A stretch of DNA of 64,000 nt from Dysgonomonas sp. BGC7 (GTDB lineage: Bacteria > Bacteroidota > Bacteroidia > Bacteroidales > Dysgonomonadaceae), in the NCBI RefSeq assembly GCF_001261735.1, contig NZ_CVRP01000003.1:1-64000 (forward strand), written 5' to 3'. Positions 19,699 to 28,716 of the stretch are shown here, piece by piece. The notes under the pieces are model-generated. The model saw only the letters and a program-made list of their open reading frames with translations. It was not told where the DNA came from and searched no databases. The number at the start of each line of letters is the position of its first letter. Within the stretch, counting starts at the first letter, position 1. A program made the translations under genes and the position numbers.

Positions 19699-20020
19699 AT
19701 TCTTTTTCTTCTGTGACCTCAGCCATGTTATCGTTATCTCTAAAATGATCCCGAATAAATTTTTCTACGTTTTTCTCTGTGTAAAATATCTTGTGATGGA
19801 TCATTATATAGGTCAATTCTCCTGCCGAACGGTAACGCTGTAAGGTGCGTTTGCTTACGTTCAGCATCTGGCATAAGTCTTGATTGTCCAAAAGCCGTTC
19901 ACCATTCAGTACGTTATGTCGTCCGCTCATTATATCCATAAATTTATCTAATCGGTCAAAGCGTCCCATGAATTGCTCGAACCATGCCTGCATCCAACTC
20001 GTCAGATCATTATTTTCCAT
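19697..20020 (-). CDS. Helix-turn-helix excisionase-like protein (Xis2-type)
   Basis: This 107-residue protein has a MerR-like winged helix in its middle: LLDNQDLCQMLNVSKRTLQRYR (about 43-64), then GELTYIMIHHKIFYTEKNVEKFIRDHF. This is the standard form of the small Xis2c/Xis2d-type DNA-bending proteins of CTnDOT relatives, which help the integrase excise the element. The first 40 residues (WMQAWFEQFMGRFDRLDKFMDIM) are an amphipathic helix typical of the group. It lies next to rteC, which in CTnDOT activates the xis operon. Which of several xis paralogues it corresponds to cannot be told from sequence alone. Confidence 0.8.
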   Translation of the reverse strand: MENNDLTSWMQAWFEQFMGRFDRLDKFMDIMSGRHNVLNGERLLDNQDLCQMLNVSKRTLQRYRSAGELTYIMIHHKIFYTEKNVEKFIRDHFRDNDNMAEVTEEKE

Positions 20021-20143
20021 GTCTCATTATATTTACTTGTTTATATTTTCTACAAGTTTATTCTGTTTTGAAATGGAAAAAGTGGTACCTACCACTACAA
20101 GTACCACCATTTATCTTATAATTTATTGAATATAAACCTTGTT

Positions 20144-20750
20144 TTATTTATAGAGTTTGTCTACTTCGTTCTTATAAACTGCCAGAAGTCGCTCCAACAT
20201 GGAAGAGGAATTCTTTTTGCGCTCCATTGTGCGAGTCTTACGACTATAAATGTTTTTGGGAATCTTAACATTGAACAGAAGCTTTAAACCATGTATAATT
20301 TCGGTAAAACTAATTAGTTCACCGGATGCTTTACGAATCAGTTTGATGTTATAAATAGCGATTGCTAGTTCTATTAGATCTGCGATCGTTCCTCCCCAGA
20401 TATATGCAATAGGAGATGATCCTATTTTGCTTTTTAGTGGTACAGGGTGTAGTTTAGTCCATTCTAAAGCAATGGAAAGAAATGATAAACTACGAGCGAT
20501 GTAATTTAGTATAGGAACTTTTTTTTTCTAACCTTTTATTGTTGAATATAGCTTGTATTCTATACAATTCTAAACGAGTGTAATGAATGATAAAATAAGC
20601 AGGTATTTCTTCTGTCTGGGAAGTGCAAAGTGAAGTAACTGTGTATATAAAGTCATCATATACTAATGAAAACTCTTGTTCGCTGGGGTTAAACGTTCCA
20701 TCTATTTTTTTTAATAAACAGAACAACTGCGTGTTTACTAATCTTTTCAT
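20144..20750 (-). pseudogene. rteC: rteC regulator split by a one-base frameshift in an A9 run
   Basis: The N-terminal 74 codons run from 20750 (MKRLVNTQLFCLLKK) and are open to a stop at 20490. The C-terminal part is in another frame, from about 20527 down to a stop at 20144-20146. It reads VPILNYIARSL, then ALEWTKLHPVPLKSKIGSS, YIWGGTIADLIELAIAIYN and RTMERKKNSSSMLERLLAVY, which is the typical RteC C-terminal domain. The frames meet at nine A on the minus strand (20519-20527). Removing one A restores a single frame of about 200 codons. RteC is the activator that turns on excision genes in CTnDOT. Either the gene is switched off, it is phase variable, or the extra base is a sequencing error. 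Confidence 0.75.
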
Positions 20751-20774
20751 GGCTTTTATTTTTAAGTTTAACTT

Positions 20775-20825
20775 AAGATAGAGAGTTACACCCTATTTGA
20801 ATAGTTCTCTATCTTATCTTCATTG
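20775..20825. terminator. Hairpin downstream of the MFS efflux gene
   Basis: AAGATAGAGA and TCTCTATCTT form a 10-bp stem around a 31-base loop in the 116-base gap between the MFS gene and rteC. The long loop and lack of a T run make a terminator role uncertain. Confidence 0.35.
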
Positions 20826-20866
20826 TAGATTATATTACTCATTATGCGTTTTACATTTGCTTACCT

Positions 20867-22456
20867 CTAATAAGGAATGTTGCCTTTTCTTAATTTCAAA
20901 ATGACATTTTTCATTTGAGGCAAGAGAAGTAAAATAACTATTACGAGAATCACACCTATCAACATTAGATCATAATAATCCCGGGTAGCACGAGCCAATA
21001 TTTGTTGACCTATCATTTGATTAAATGAGTCTGTCGATACGGATTTTGACATATATATATCGTTACCTGCATTCATATATTGGTTTTGGATATCCTGTAG
21101 AGTAACAGGTAATTGAGGGTTAGTCTCCGTCAGAGTCTCTCGAACTTTTTCCCTAACAGTTGATTTTGTAAATAGTTGAAGTTCATTACTAAAAGCCAAA
21201 CTAGCTGTAAACCCTATGAATCTTGCAAATATTCCCATAAGTGATGCATTAAAAGCAATCTTTGGTGGTGCCGAGGAGACGGTGAATGAAACAATCGGAA
21301 CAAATAAAACACCAGTTGCAATACCATAGATAAACATAGGAAGAACGAAGTCGATTGTTTGTCCCTGTACAGAAACAAAAAGTATCATATAGACATAGTA
21401 TAATGCCATTAAACTAAACCCAACTATGATAATTCTTATTAGGTTAAATCCCATCAATATAAATCGGGAGGTAACAAACGTAGCTAGAGCAGTCCCCAAA
21501 ATTACTGTAATCCATATTGGAATACAATTGAGAGGATCATTTCCTAAAATAACTTCAAGATAACCATAAGCAAGACCGGTACTTCCTTTGAATATATAAA
21601 ACGTAAAAAGCAATAATAGCCCAATAACAAAATTCTTCTCCTTGAAAATATGCAAGTTGATTAAAGGCCTTTTACGCTTCAATTCTCTAATAACAAAAAG
21701 TATAAAGATGACTAAATTGCTTAAACTGAGCCGAACTATTAATGAACTATCCAACCATCCTAATTGTCGTCCATATACAAGTATGTATCCTAATATTAAA
21801 ATAAAAGACACATAAAACAAATAGCCTATCCAATCCACCCTATATAGGGGTATTTTTTTTGTAAATCTAGCTTTACTATTCATTGTAAGTACTAAAAAGA
21901 ATGTCAAGATGATTAGTATGATATTAAATCCGTAAAAAAGCCAGTTAAAGTCAAAAAAATGAGTCACTATACTAGTATATATGGAATAAAATGGAACAGC
22001 AATTTGTATACTACCGTAAAGAAGGCTGTAGGCAATAACACGCGCACGTACAGACTGTAATCGTGGAAAAATAAGCTGTAACACAATACCTGACATCAAC
22101 GCACAGGTAATCCCTTGAAAAAACTGACAAATAACGAATAGAGTCCAGTCTTTGAAATGAAAACAAACGACTGAACATATAGTATTTACAGTCAGTGCTA
22201 TTAATAAATATTTCCTTGGAACAAAGTACTTTACAATACGAAAATCCAGTGCTAAAAAAGCCACAGTTGAACCATAAATAACCACCATACCATACTGGAC
22301 ATCGGTAGCTTGTACGCCGTAAAAGCCCATTGCTGCAACGGGACTGCTGTAAAAAGCAAAATTGAATAGGGAGGTTATCAGAATGGCAAATATTACGGAT
22401 ATTGCGAGCCATTCAGATACCCATGGTTTGAAAACTGGGATTTTATGTGCTTGCAT
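20867..22456 (-). CDS. MFS drug-efflux transporter (DHA2/EmrB-like)
   Basis: The 529-residue protein consists of about 14 hydrophobic segments, the number typical of DHA2 exporters such as EmrB. The loop between segments 2 and 3 has VKYFVPRKYLL in the place of the usual DRxGRR. A non-membrane insert of about 60 residues lies near 420-480, before the last membrane helix. It starts 3 bases after the HlyD-type adaptor gene, and the TolC-type gene is first in the same run. Together they make a tripartite pump spanning both membranes. Substrate unknown. As ICE cargo next to an AraC regulator, a drug, bile or fatty acid efflux role is likely but inferred. Confidence 0.85.
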   Translation of the reverse strand: MQAHKIPVFKPWVSEWLAISVIFAILITSLFNFAFYSSPVAAMGFYGVQATDVQYGMVVIYGSTVAFLALDFRIVKYFVPRKYLLIALTVNTICSVVCFHFKDWTLFVICQFFQGITCALMSGIVLQLIFPRLQSVRARVIAYSLLYGSIQIAVPFYSIYTSIVTHFFDFNWLFYGFNIILIILTFFLVLTMNSKARFTKKIPLYRVDWIGYLFYVSFILILGYILVYGRQLGWLDSSLIVRLSLSNLVIFILFVIRELKRKRPLINLHIFKEKNFVIGLLLLFTFYIFKGSTGLAYGYLEVILGNDPLNCIPIWITVILGTALATFVTSRFILMGFNLIRIIIVGFSLMALYYVYMILFVSVQGQTIDFVLPMFIYGIATGVLFVPIVSFTVSSAPPKIAFNASLMGIFARFIGFTASLAFSNELQLFTKSTVREKVRETLTETNPQLPVTLQDIQNQYMNAGNDIYMSKSVSTDSFNQMIGQQILARATRDYYDLMLIGVILVIVILLLLPQMKNVILKLRKGNIPY

Positions 22457-22459
22457 CTT

Positions 22460-23506
22460 TTAATCTTTTAAAACGTATACATTGGCATTCATTCCCGGAG
22501 AGAGTTTTTCTAATTTTTCAGGCGTATCTGTAAGTTTGATTCTGACAGGAATACGTTGGATAATTTTAACAAAATTACCTGTAGCATTATCTGGTGGAAG
22601 CAAGGAATAACGGGAACCTGTTGCTGGAGAAAGCGACTCTATAACTCCACTAAATTTTTCATATGGAAAAGCATCGACATCTATAGATACAGCCTGTCCA
22701 ATCGTGAAGTTAGCGATCTGAGTCTCTTTGAAGTTGGCCATAACCCATTTTTCTTCGGATTTGTTTACTAAGAAAGCTAACGTTTGTCCTGCCTGTATCA
22801 ATTGCCCTTCTTGGATAATCTTTTTACCAATTTGTCCATCAAAAGGAGCTGTGATCGTGGTATATCTAATATCTAGTTCCTGTCTTTCAAGTAATGCTTC
22901 TTTGATTTTGATTTCTGCCTCTATTGCATTACGCTGTGCTCTGAAATCATTTAGTTTAGATTCGGCTACGAGTAAAGAAGCTTCTGCCTGATCATTATCT
23001 GATTGTGCAATAGACAAAGACGCACTGATATTGTCGAATTTTTGTTGTGTAGTAGATTCATCTGCCAGAAGATTTTTATAGCGGTCAAACTCCCTTTGTT
23101 GCTGATTCAGCCTTGCTTTTACACTTCTTAATTGAGCCTTTATAACCTCAATATTCTTGATTTGCGTTTCTTCATTTGCTGCTAGAATAGGTAATTTAGC
23201 TTGCGAACTCATCAACTCTGCTAACGCGACATCTTTTTTAAGCCCGTATTCATCAAGTTCAATAACCACAAGTGTATCTCCTTTTTTAACCTGCTGATTG
23301 TCTTTGTAATAAATCTCACTTATATATCCGCCGACTTTTGCATTGACAGGAGACAAATATGCATCGATCTGTGCATCGTTAGTCTGTTCATAACGGTAAC
23401 CTTTAAAAAAATATATAGCTCCCCAGATAATGATTCCTATAAATAAGGCTATTCCAAACCATTTAGTTAGGATTAATATCATTTTATCCGTTTTATTTTT
23501 GTTCAT
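22460..23506 (-). CDS. HlyD/EmrA-family periplasmic adaptor
   Basis: The 348-residue protein has one N-terminal membrane helix (about 12-33), then the first half of a lipoyl domain (AQIDAYLSPVNAKVGGYISEIYYKDNQ). Next comes a long coiled coil (about 80-205) and the second half-lipoyl (DIRYTTITAPFDGQIGKK). A beta-barrel domain follows. This is the standard order for EmrA-like adaptors, which bridge the MFS pump to the outer-membrane channel. It lies between the TolC and MFS genes, with 10- and 3-base gaps, so the three form one operon. Confidence 0.9.
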   Translation of the reverse strand: MNKNKTDKMILILTKWFGIALFIGIIIWGAIYFFKGYRYEQTNDAQIDAYLSPVNAKVGGYISEIYYKDNQQVKKGDTLVVIELDEYGLKKDVALAELMSSQAKLPILAANEETQIKNIEVIKAQLRSVKARLNQQQREFDRYKNLLADESTTQQKFDNISASLSIAQSDNDQAEASLLVAESKLNDFRAQRNAIEAEIKIKEALLERQELDIRYTTITAPFDGQIGKKIIQEGQLIQAGQTLAFLVNKSEEKWVMANFKETQIANFTIGQAVSIDVDAFPYEKFSGVIESLSPATGSRYSLLPPDNATGNFVKIIQRIPVRIKLTDTPEKLEKLSPGMNANVYVLKD

Positions 23507-23516
23507 AATGTTTTTA

Positions 23517-24854
23517 TTAAATAATTCCTACAATTGCTAGTAGTCGGATGTGACTAAGTTTTAAGTTTGTTTGTGCCGTAGTTAGATTAAACTTTGCCTC
23601 TAATAATGTATTTTCTGCTTCCAAAAGATCTGTTAGAAGAGATTCTTGATTTAGATAACTATTTCTAATAACTCGAACCGTTTCAGCCGTTCTCATAATA
23701 TTTTTTTCGGCAGTCTCAATAGCCTCCCAAGCTAATTGCTGTTGTAAATAAGCTTCTTTTATTTGAAGGGTTATCTCGTCTTTTTTTATGTTCGCTTTTT
23801 CTTTTGCCAGATTATTCGCGACCTGAGCTCGTGCAATGGAGTGTCTTCCCTTGTATAAATTATCTATAGAAAACTGCACTTTGATCCCTATTTGACCAAA
23901 TCCCCATAAATCATTTGAATACGGATAAAACGAAATCTGAGGATAAGTATAATTGTAATTGGAATATAAGGAAACTTTAGGTAACAGTGTTGACTTAATC
24001 TGTTTGATATTTAGTTCACTCCATTTGATTTCACTATTGACAATCTTATACTCAGGAGATTGATTGAGTGCGATATAGACATAATCAGTATAATTAGACT
24101 GAGGAATGTTGTTTATTTCAATAGCACTTTGATAGCTGATAGCTAATTCCGCTTCATTTTCACGCCCCATTAGAATATTAAGACGCTGTTTCGCTATTTC
24201 AATCTTCTTGTCAATATCTGAAAGGTTTAATTCTAATTGAGACAATTTCACCGAGATTCTCAGTACATCACTCTTTAGCACAGTGCCATTTTGATGTAAG
24301 CTTTCTATTAGTAACAACTGTTTCTTTTCTGTTTCAATTTCTGCATCAAGAAAATCATGGAAGTGCAAAAACTTATATAAATTGAAATAAGCAACCGCAA
24401 CATGATATTTTACACAGTGTTTTTGCAGTTCAACGTCATATTGCTTTCGTGTCATTTCTTCCTTCTTCATCACAACATTTCTTTTGTCTTTTCCTCCATC
24501 GAAAAGATTAAAGTTTAAGTTGTATCCCACTCCATACCCATAGCCTTTTACTGATACATCTTGTGGAGAGGAAAATAGTCCATCATCATAGATCAGAAAT
24601 TTGGAATTGAGTTTTATATTTCCACCTATCGAAAGTTCAGGGAGCAGAAGATCTTTGGCTTCGAGTACCTCTAAATTGCTTTGCTGAAGACTTAAACTCG
24701 ATAATTTTAGTTGTCGATTATTAGCTTCGGAAACTTTCCAAATTTCCTCCAAACTAAAAATTTGGGCGTTTTTTGAGTTCTGAGTATAGAGTAATTGAAT
24801 AAATAGTAGCAATAGTGCTCCCAAAAATAAGATTCTCTTGTATTGTTGTTTCAA
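23517..24854 (-). CDS. TolC-family outer-membrane efflux protein
   Basis: The 445-residue protein begins with a hydrophobic signal segment (ILFLGALLLLFIQLLY). It has the two-repeat OEP pattern: SLEEIWKVSEANNRQLKLSSLSLQ in repeat 1 and long coiled-coil helices with ALNQSPEYKIVNSEIKWSELN in repeat 2. It is the first gene of the efflux operon, so the outer-membrane channel comes before the adaptor and pump. Length and domain order are normal. Confidence 0.88.
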   Translation of the reverse strand: MKQQYKRILFLGALLLLFIQLLYTQNSKNAQIFSLEEIWKVSEANNRQLKLSSLSLQQSNLEVLEAKDLLLPELSIGGNIKLNSKFLIYDDGLFSSPQDVSVKGYGYGVGYNLNFNLFDGGKDKRNVVMKKEEMTRKQYDVELQKHCVKYHVAVAYFNLYKFLHFHDFLDAEIETEKKQLLLIESLHQNGTVLKSDVLRISVKLSQLELNLSDIDKKIEIAKQRLNILMGRENEAELAISYQSAIEINNIPQSNYTDYVYIALNQSPEYKIVNSEIKWSELNIKQIKSTLLPKVSLYSNYNYTYPQISFYPYSNDLWGFGQIGIKVQFSIDNLYKGRHSIARAQVANNLAKEKANIKKDEITLQIKEAYLQQQLAWEAIETAEKNIMRTAETVRVIRNSYLNQESLLTDLLEAENTLLEAKFNLTTAQTNLKLSHIRLLAIVGII

Positions 24855-25311
24855 AATGATGTAATTATTAATATGTACGGCAAAATTACTCGTGATAATA
24901 AATTACTCTTTGCATATAATTAGCCTAATATTTATTGCATTTGGCCAGATTGAGGTTCTTAACCTGTTTATAATATATATTATTTATCAAAATCCTGATT
25001 TAAATCAGCTATATGTTATTTTTTTATGAAAGGCTCATTTACTTGAAAATAGAAAAAAATGATATCCAAGTTCTGTCTAATTATTGTATGAAGATACCAG
25101 AAAAAGGTTGAAGACAACAGGTAATAAAATTCTATTAAAAAAGTGTTCTGGTAAATATCGAGTTTAAGAATATTCAAGGAAGCATTACTATAATATGCCA
25201 TTCGCTAATTCAGGGACTAGCCTAATGTTGGGTAGTGCCTCTTATTATGTAAAGTAATAAATATATTATTAAACGAAGAGTTTTTCGCCCTTAACACTAA
25301 ACAAGATTTTT
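24855..25311. other. Intergenic region upstream of the efflux operon
   Basis: No gene is convincing in this 457-base AT-rich gap. A minus-strand TAATTTTG (24888-24881) fits the -7 promoter element and lies 27 bases before the TolC gene start, but I see no matching TTTG 19-21 bases upstream. It is a plausible target for the neighbouring AraC regulator, whose gene ends at 25312. Confidence 0.4.
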
Positions 25312-26118
25312 TTAATATCTGGCTTTCAAAGAAACCATTATCTGAAAATCTTTTGGACGCATATTGGTCAATTGATGGAAAACATTGCTGAAAGCAGAAA
25401 GGCTAGAATAGCCAATGCTATAAGCTATTTCTGTAATATTCATATTAGAATCTCTCATTAATTCCATAGAACGTATCACTCGTAACATTTTTAAGTATTG
25501 AACAAATGATATATGAAGCTTCTGTTGGAATAGACGAGTCATACTGCGTACACTCAGTCCAAAAAAAAGAGAAACTTCCGGCAATGTCATTGATTCATGA
25601 ATATTATCTCGTAGATATTGAATTATTTCCAATGTTTTTTTATCCGTTGTCGTTGGCAATTGAATTGAAAAGCGTTTCAGATTTTCGTTCGATAATAAAT
25701 GTTTCATGGTTAGTAAGAGTTCATACTTCCAAGTGCCAGGAAAAGCATTACCATCCCAACCTATTGTAAAATGAAGCATTTCATGTAATAAGGGACTAAC
25801 AGGGTATATACCTAATTTTTGATAAAAAGGGTGCTCTAAATCATTTTCATCAACAAAATATATATTTTGAATATGTAAATCCTTCGTATTAAACAAAATA
25901 CGATGCGGCTGCAATTTAGGAATCCATATATAATGATGGGAAGGTATATAATAGTTTGTAGTATCTGTTTGCAAATAGGCAATTCCACCAAATACAAGCA
26001 ATAGCTGTCCTCTTTCATGTGAATGAAGGGGAATTTCATTTTCAATTTGTTGATTCATAACGAAAATAGAAGCATCAAGACTATCGATATTTTCGGATAA
26101 ATAATTCAAGTAATTCAT
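25312..26118 (-). CDS. AraC-family transcriptional regulator
   Basis: I choose the start at 26118 (MNYLNYLSEN), which gives 268 residues; an upstream in-frame ATG adds 26 hydrophobic residues unlike the family. The N-terminal half is a cupin-type sensor (PLHSHERGQLLLVFGGIAYL, then HYIWIPKLQPHRI). The C-terminal 100 residues are the double helix-turn-helix of AraC proteins (LPEVSLFFGLSVRSMTRLFQQK and NITEIAYSIGYSSLSAFSNVF). It is divergent from the cytidylate-kinase-like gene and upstream of the efflux operon, so it could control either. The ligand is unknown. Confidence 0.9.
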   Translation of the reverse strand: MNYLNYLSENIDSLDASIFVMNQQIENEIPLHSHERGQLLLVFGGIAYLQTDTTNYYIPSHHYIWIPKLQPHRILFNTKDLHIQNIYFVDENDLEHPFYQKLGIYPVSPLLHEMLHFTIGWDGNAFPGTWKYELLLTMKHLLSNENLKRFSIQLPTTTDKKTLEIIQYLRDNIHESMTLPEVSLFFGLSVRSMTRLFQQKLHISFVQYLKMLRVIRSMELMRDSNMNITEIAYSIGYSSLSAFSNVFHQLTNMRPKDFQIMVSLKARY

Positions 26119-26123
26119 GTGGC

Positions 26124-26155
26124 CAAAATTAGCTAAAAATAGGCTTATTTTCAAA
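26124..26155 (-). promoter_or_regulatory. Promoter of the AraC gene
   Basis: On the minus strand TTTG (26155-26152) is separated by exactly 20 bases from TAATTTTG (26131-26124), a full match to the Bacteroidota -33/-7 consensus. The predicted transcript would begin at or within a few bases of the chosen ATG at 26118, so the mRNA may be leaderless, or the true start may be the ATG at 26058. On the plus strand TACTTTTG (26178-26185) may be the -7 box of the kinase/ECF operon. Confidence 0.6.
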
Positions 26156-26276
26156 ATACAACTATTGTTTTCCTCTCTACTTTTGTCAAGAATCATTAAA
26201 TATAGAAATTGATGAAATAATGGACTGTACTGTTTCTCTTAGATGTAGTAAAGCTCAATTGATAAAAGATCAAAAC

Positions 26277-26906
26277 ATGAAGGATAATTATATAATTAAT
26301 ATCGAACATCAATTCGGAAGTGGCGGTTGGCAGATAGGTAAAATTTTATCAAAGCGGTTAAACTTTCTGTTTTGTGATAGTAATAAGTTGATTTCATTAG
26401 CCTCACTGCAGAGTGGGTTATCAAAATATTTTTTTGAAAAGATAGATGAAAATCACCAATTTATATTCGATATTGGATTACATGTATTGGGAATTTCCTC
26501 TCCATACAATAATTTCATGAATAATTATTTAAGTGAAGAAAATCTTTTTAAAATTCAAAGCGATGTTATTTACGATTTAGGACAAGAAAAATCGTGTGTA
26601 TTCATGGGACATTGTGCAGACTATATTTTCCGTAATTATCCTCATGTATTAAATGTATTTATTAGTGCAGAACAGAGTGATCGTATACAACTAGTCCAAA
26701 ATCACTATCAGACAACTGAGAAAAATGCACTTAAGCTAATAAAGAAATATGATAAACGACGAGCGAGATATTACAATTACTACAGTAACAAAGAGTGGGG
26801 AGTAATTGAATCATATCACTTATGTATCAATGCTTCTGCACTTGGAATTGAAGCAACTGCTGACTTTATTCAGAATTTTTTTAACCAAAAACTACAACAG
26901 TCATAA
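26277..26906 (+). CDS. Cytidylate-kinase-like protein
   Basis: Starting at 26277 (MKDNYIINIEHQFGSGG) gives 209 residues; 19 codons upstream are open but not family-like. The glycine-rich turn FGSGGWQIG at about 13-21 is typical of the cytidylate-kinase-like family, whose members lack a classical Walker GKS/T. The central VFMGHCADYIFR (about 103-114) corresponds to the conserved G-R/H-x-A-D step, and the lid follows (DRIQLV, KKYDKRRARYYNYY, about 146-185). These proteins often sit with membrane transporters and their substrate is unknown. Here it is the first gene of a run leading to an ECF transporter. Confidence 0.75.
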   Translation: MKDNYIINIEHQFGSGGWQIGKILSKRLNFLFCDSNKLISLASLQSGLSKYFFEKIDENHQFIFDIGLHVLGISSPYNNFMNNYLSEENLFKIQSDVIYDLGQEKSCVFMGHCADYIFRNYPHVLNVFISAEQSDRIQLVQNHYQTTEKNALKLIKKYDKRRARYYNYYSNKEWGVIESYHLCINASALGIEATADFIQNFFNQKLQQS

Positions 26907-27041
26907 AAGCTAAACATTTAGGCTGCCAGAAGCAAACAATATACCTATTTGTAAATGACATATTTTGGGGCTATCTCTATTTTGAACAAAAGATCTAATA
27001 ACTATATATCAGAAAGTTAGTTATGAATTAATTAAATAGAC

Positions 27042-27326
27042 ATGAAGACTATATCGGTAAATGAACAAATTGGAAATCTGCAGTTTGTACAAGAAATGCA
27101 GAAGGAAATTATTTGTTTATTATGTAGATTAGATATTCCTTATGACGAACTGGAGGTTTTGTTACCGTTAATTCTAAATAAGAGTGATAACTCATCTATA
27201 AAGAGTTTATTTCAATTGTATGCTTTTGAAGAAAAGGACTGTTGGAAAACCTGTAAGGTTATTAAAGGAAAATATAAAAACTCAGATATTTGTCCAAGCA
27301 TACATAAGCATTTAAAAAACCATTAA
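27042..27326 (+). CDS. Small protein of unknown function with paired cysteines
   Basis: The 94-residue product has an amphipathic helix and CxxC (C25-C28), CxxxC (C67-C71) and one further Cys near the end, which could bind a metal or a Fe-S cluster. It has no recognisable family. It lies 135 bases after the kinase-like gene and 56 bases before the ECF S-component, in the same direction. Codon use is AT-rich like its neighbours. I consider it a real gene because of its position and clean frame. Confidence 0.55.
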   Translation: MKTISVNEQIGNLQFVQEMQKEIICLLCRLDIPYDELEVLLPLILNKSDNSSIKSLFQLYAFEEKDCWKTCKVIKGKYKNSDICPSIHKHLKNH

Positions 27327-27382
27327 CGAGCTCCCTTACTAAGTTAAGGCCTCCATTTTCAATAAATAAAAACATTAGAAAT

Positions 27383-27970
27383 ATGAATAATAAAATTAAT
27401 ATCAAAGATTTAATAACTATAGGTGTTTTTGCTGCGATTTACCTAACTCTGTACTTTTTTATAATCTTTCTTGTCGTTATACCTGTGTTGGTACTTACTT
27501 CTCCTGCTGTTGCAGCATTAATTACAGGCATACCTTTCATGCTTTTCCTTTCAAAAACTGAAAAATTTGGAATGGTAACTATTATGGGGACGATACTTGG
27601 ATTTATCATGTTTGTTACTGGACATGGATGGCCTGTTTTTATTATGGGTATGATTTGTGGAGGCTTGTCTGATTTAATTTTCAAATCAGGTAGTTACAAA
27701 AACTGGAAGAGTCTTTTAGTTGGATATTGTGTTTTCAGTTCATGGACAATAGGTGCAATATTAAATATGTGGTTGTTGGGAGAAACTTATGTAAGGCAAC
27801 ATCTTGGAGAAAGCTTCGGTTCGTCAGGAGTAGATTCTTTGGTCTCTTTAATTTCTAATTACTGGACACTGGTTCTAGTCGTTATTTTCTTAGTTATAGG
27901 TGCAGTTGCCGGGGCTTATCTTGGAAAAGCTGCATTAAAGAAACATTTTAAAAGAGCTGGTATCGTTTAA
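27383..27970 (+). CDS. ECF transporter substrate-binding component (MptD/Trep_Strep type)
   Basis: The 195-residue protein is almost wholly hydrophobic with five or six membrane segments and a central GHGWPVFIMGMICGGLSDLIF stretch that is characteristic of the MptD/Trep_Strep S-component group. It ends 2 bases before the T-component gene, and the fused ATPase follows. S-components bind the vitamin or other nutrient; in this group the substrate is not known. Membrane location is clear. Confidence 0.85.
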   Translation: MNNKINIKDLITIGVFAAIYLTLYFFIIFLVVIPVLVLTSPAVAALITGIPFMLFLSKTEKFGMVTIMGTILGFIMFVTGHGWPVFIMGMICGGLSDLIFKSGSYKNWKSLLVGYCVFSSWTIGAILNMWLLGETYVRQHLGESFGSSGVDSLVSLISNYWTLVLVVIFLVIGAVAGAYLGKAALKKHFKRAGIV

Positions 27971-27972
27971 TT

Positions 27973-28716
27973 ATGTCTAAAAAAATATTACAATACAATG
28001 TAGCCGATAGCTACTTGAGACTTGATCCCAGAACCAAGCTCCTTTTGATGTTATCAGTAAGCTTTATCATGATCCTAGGAGGGACAAGCGGCATTATGTT
28101 TTGTGTTCGATTAACTTTGATTATAATCATATTCATCTTATTATTTATCAGTCAAAGATCTAAATATGCTTTATCATATGGAAGTCTATATCTTATTGCC
28201 TGGTATGCCGAGATGTATTTTATTGGTAAAACAAGCGGATTCATAAACTATATAGCAACCTTGTTTTCAATAATTGTCTTAAGATATATGCCTTGTATAC
28301 TAACCGGTTATTATTTAATATCAACTACTCGCGTAAGTGAATTTATAGCTGCTATGGAGCGGATGAAAATAAGCCAGAAGATAATAATTCCATTTGCTGT
28401 AATGTTTCGGTTTTTTCCGACCATATATGATGAATCGAATTCAATTAAAGATGCAATGCACATGAGAGGTATTGGCTACAAAAGTCTAATCACAAGTCCA
28501 ATAGTTTTTTTTGAATATAGGGTGATTCCTCTTTTAATGTCTTTGGTTAAGATTGGAGACGAATTAACAGTCGCTGCAATTACAAGAGGTCTAGGAAGTC
28601 CTGTGAAACGTACAAATATACATAAAATAGGATTCGGTGTGTGGGATATGTTATTTATAACTATTTCAATTATAGCACTAATCTGCTTTATATTATCTCA
28701 AGGAGGAGTATTATGA
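27973..28716 (+). CDS. ECF transporter transmembrane T component (CbiQ-like)
   Basis: The 247-residue protein begins with LDPRTKLLLMLSVSF, the family signature. It has two coupling motifs: MRGIGYKS (about 176-183) and TRGLGSP (about 210-216), corresponding to the Ala-Arg-Gly helices that contact the ATPases. Its stop overlaps the ATG of the ATPase gene (ATGA), so the two are translationally coupled. Confidence 0.88.
   Translation: MSKKILQYNVADSYLRLDPRTKLLLMLSVSFIMILGGTSGIMFCVRLTLIIIIFILLFISQRSKYALSYGSLYLIAWYAEMYFIGKTSGFINYIATLFSIIVLRYMPCILTGYYLISTTRVSEFIAAMERMKISQKIIIPFAVMFRFFPTIYDESNSIKDAMHMRGIGYKSLITSPIVFFEYRVIPLLMSLVKIGDELTVAAITRGLGSPVKRTNIHKIGFGVWDMLFITISIIALICFILSQGGVL

Noticed and set aside
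25016-25201. 61-codon minus-strand frame between tolC-like and araC-like genes
   Set aside because: Low-complexity aromatic residues typical of random translation of AT-rich DNA.
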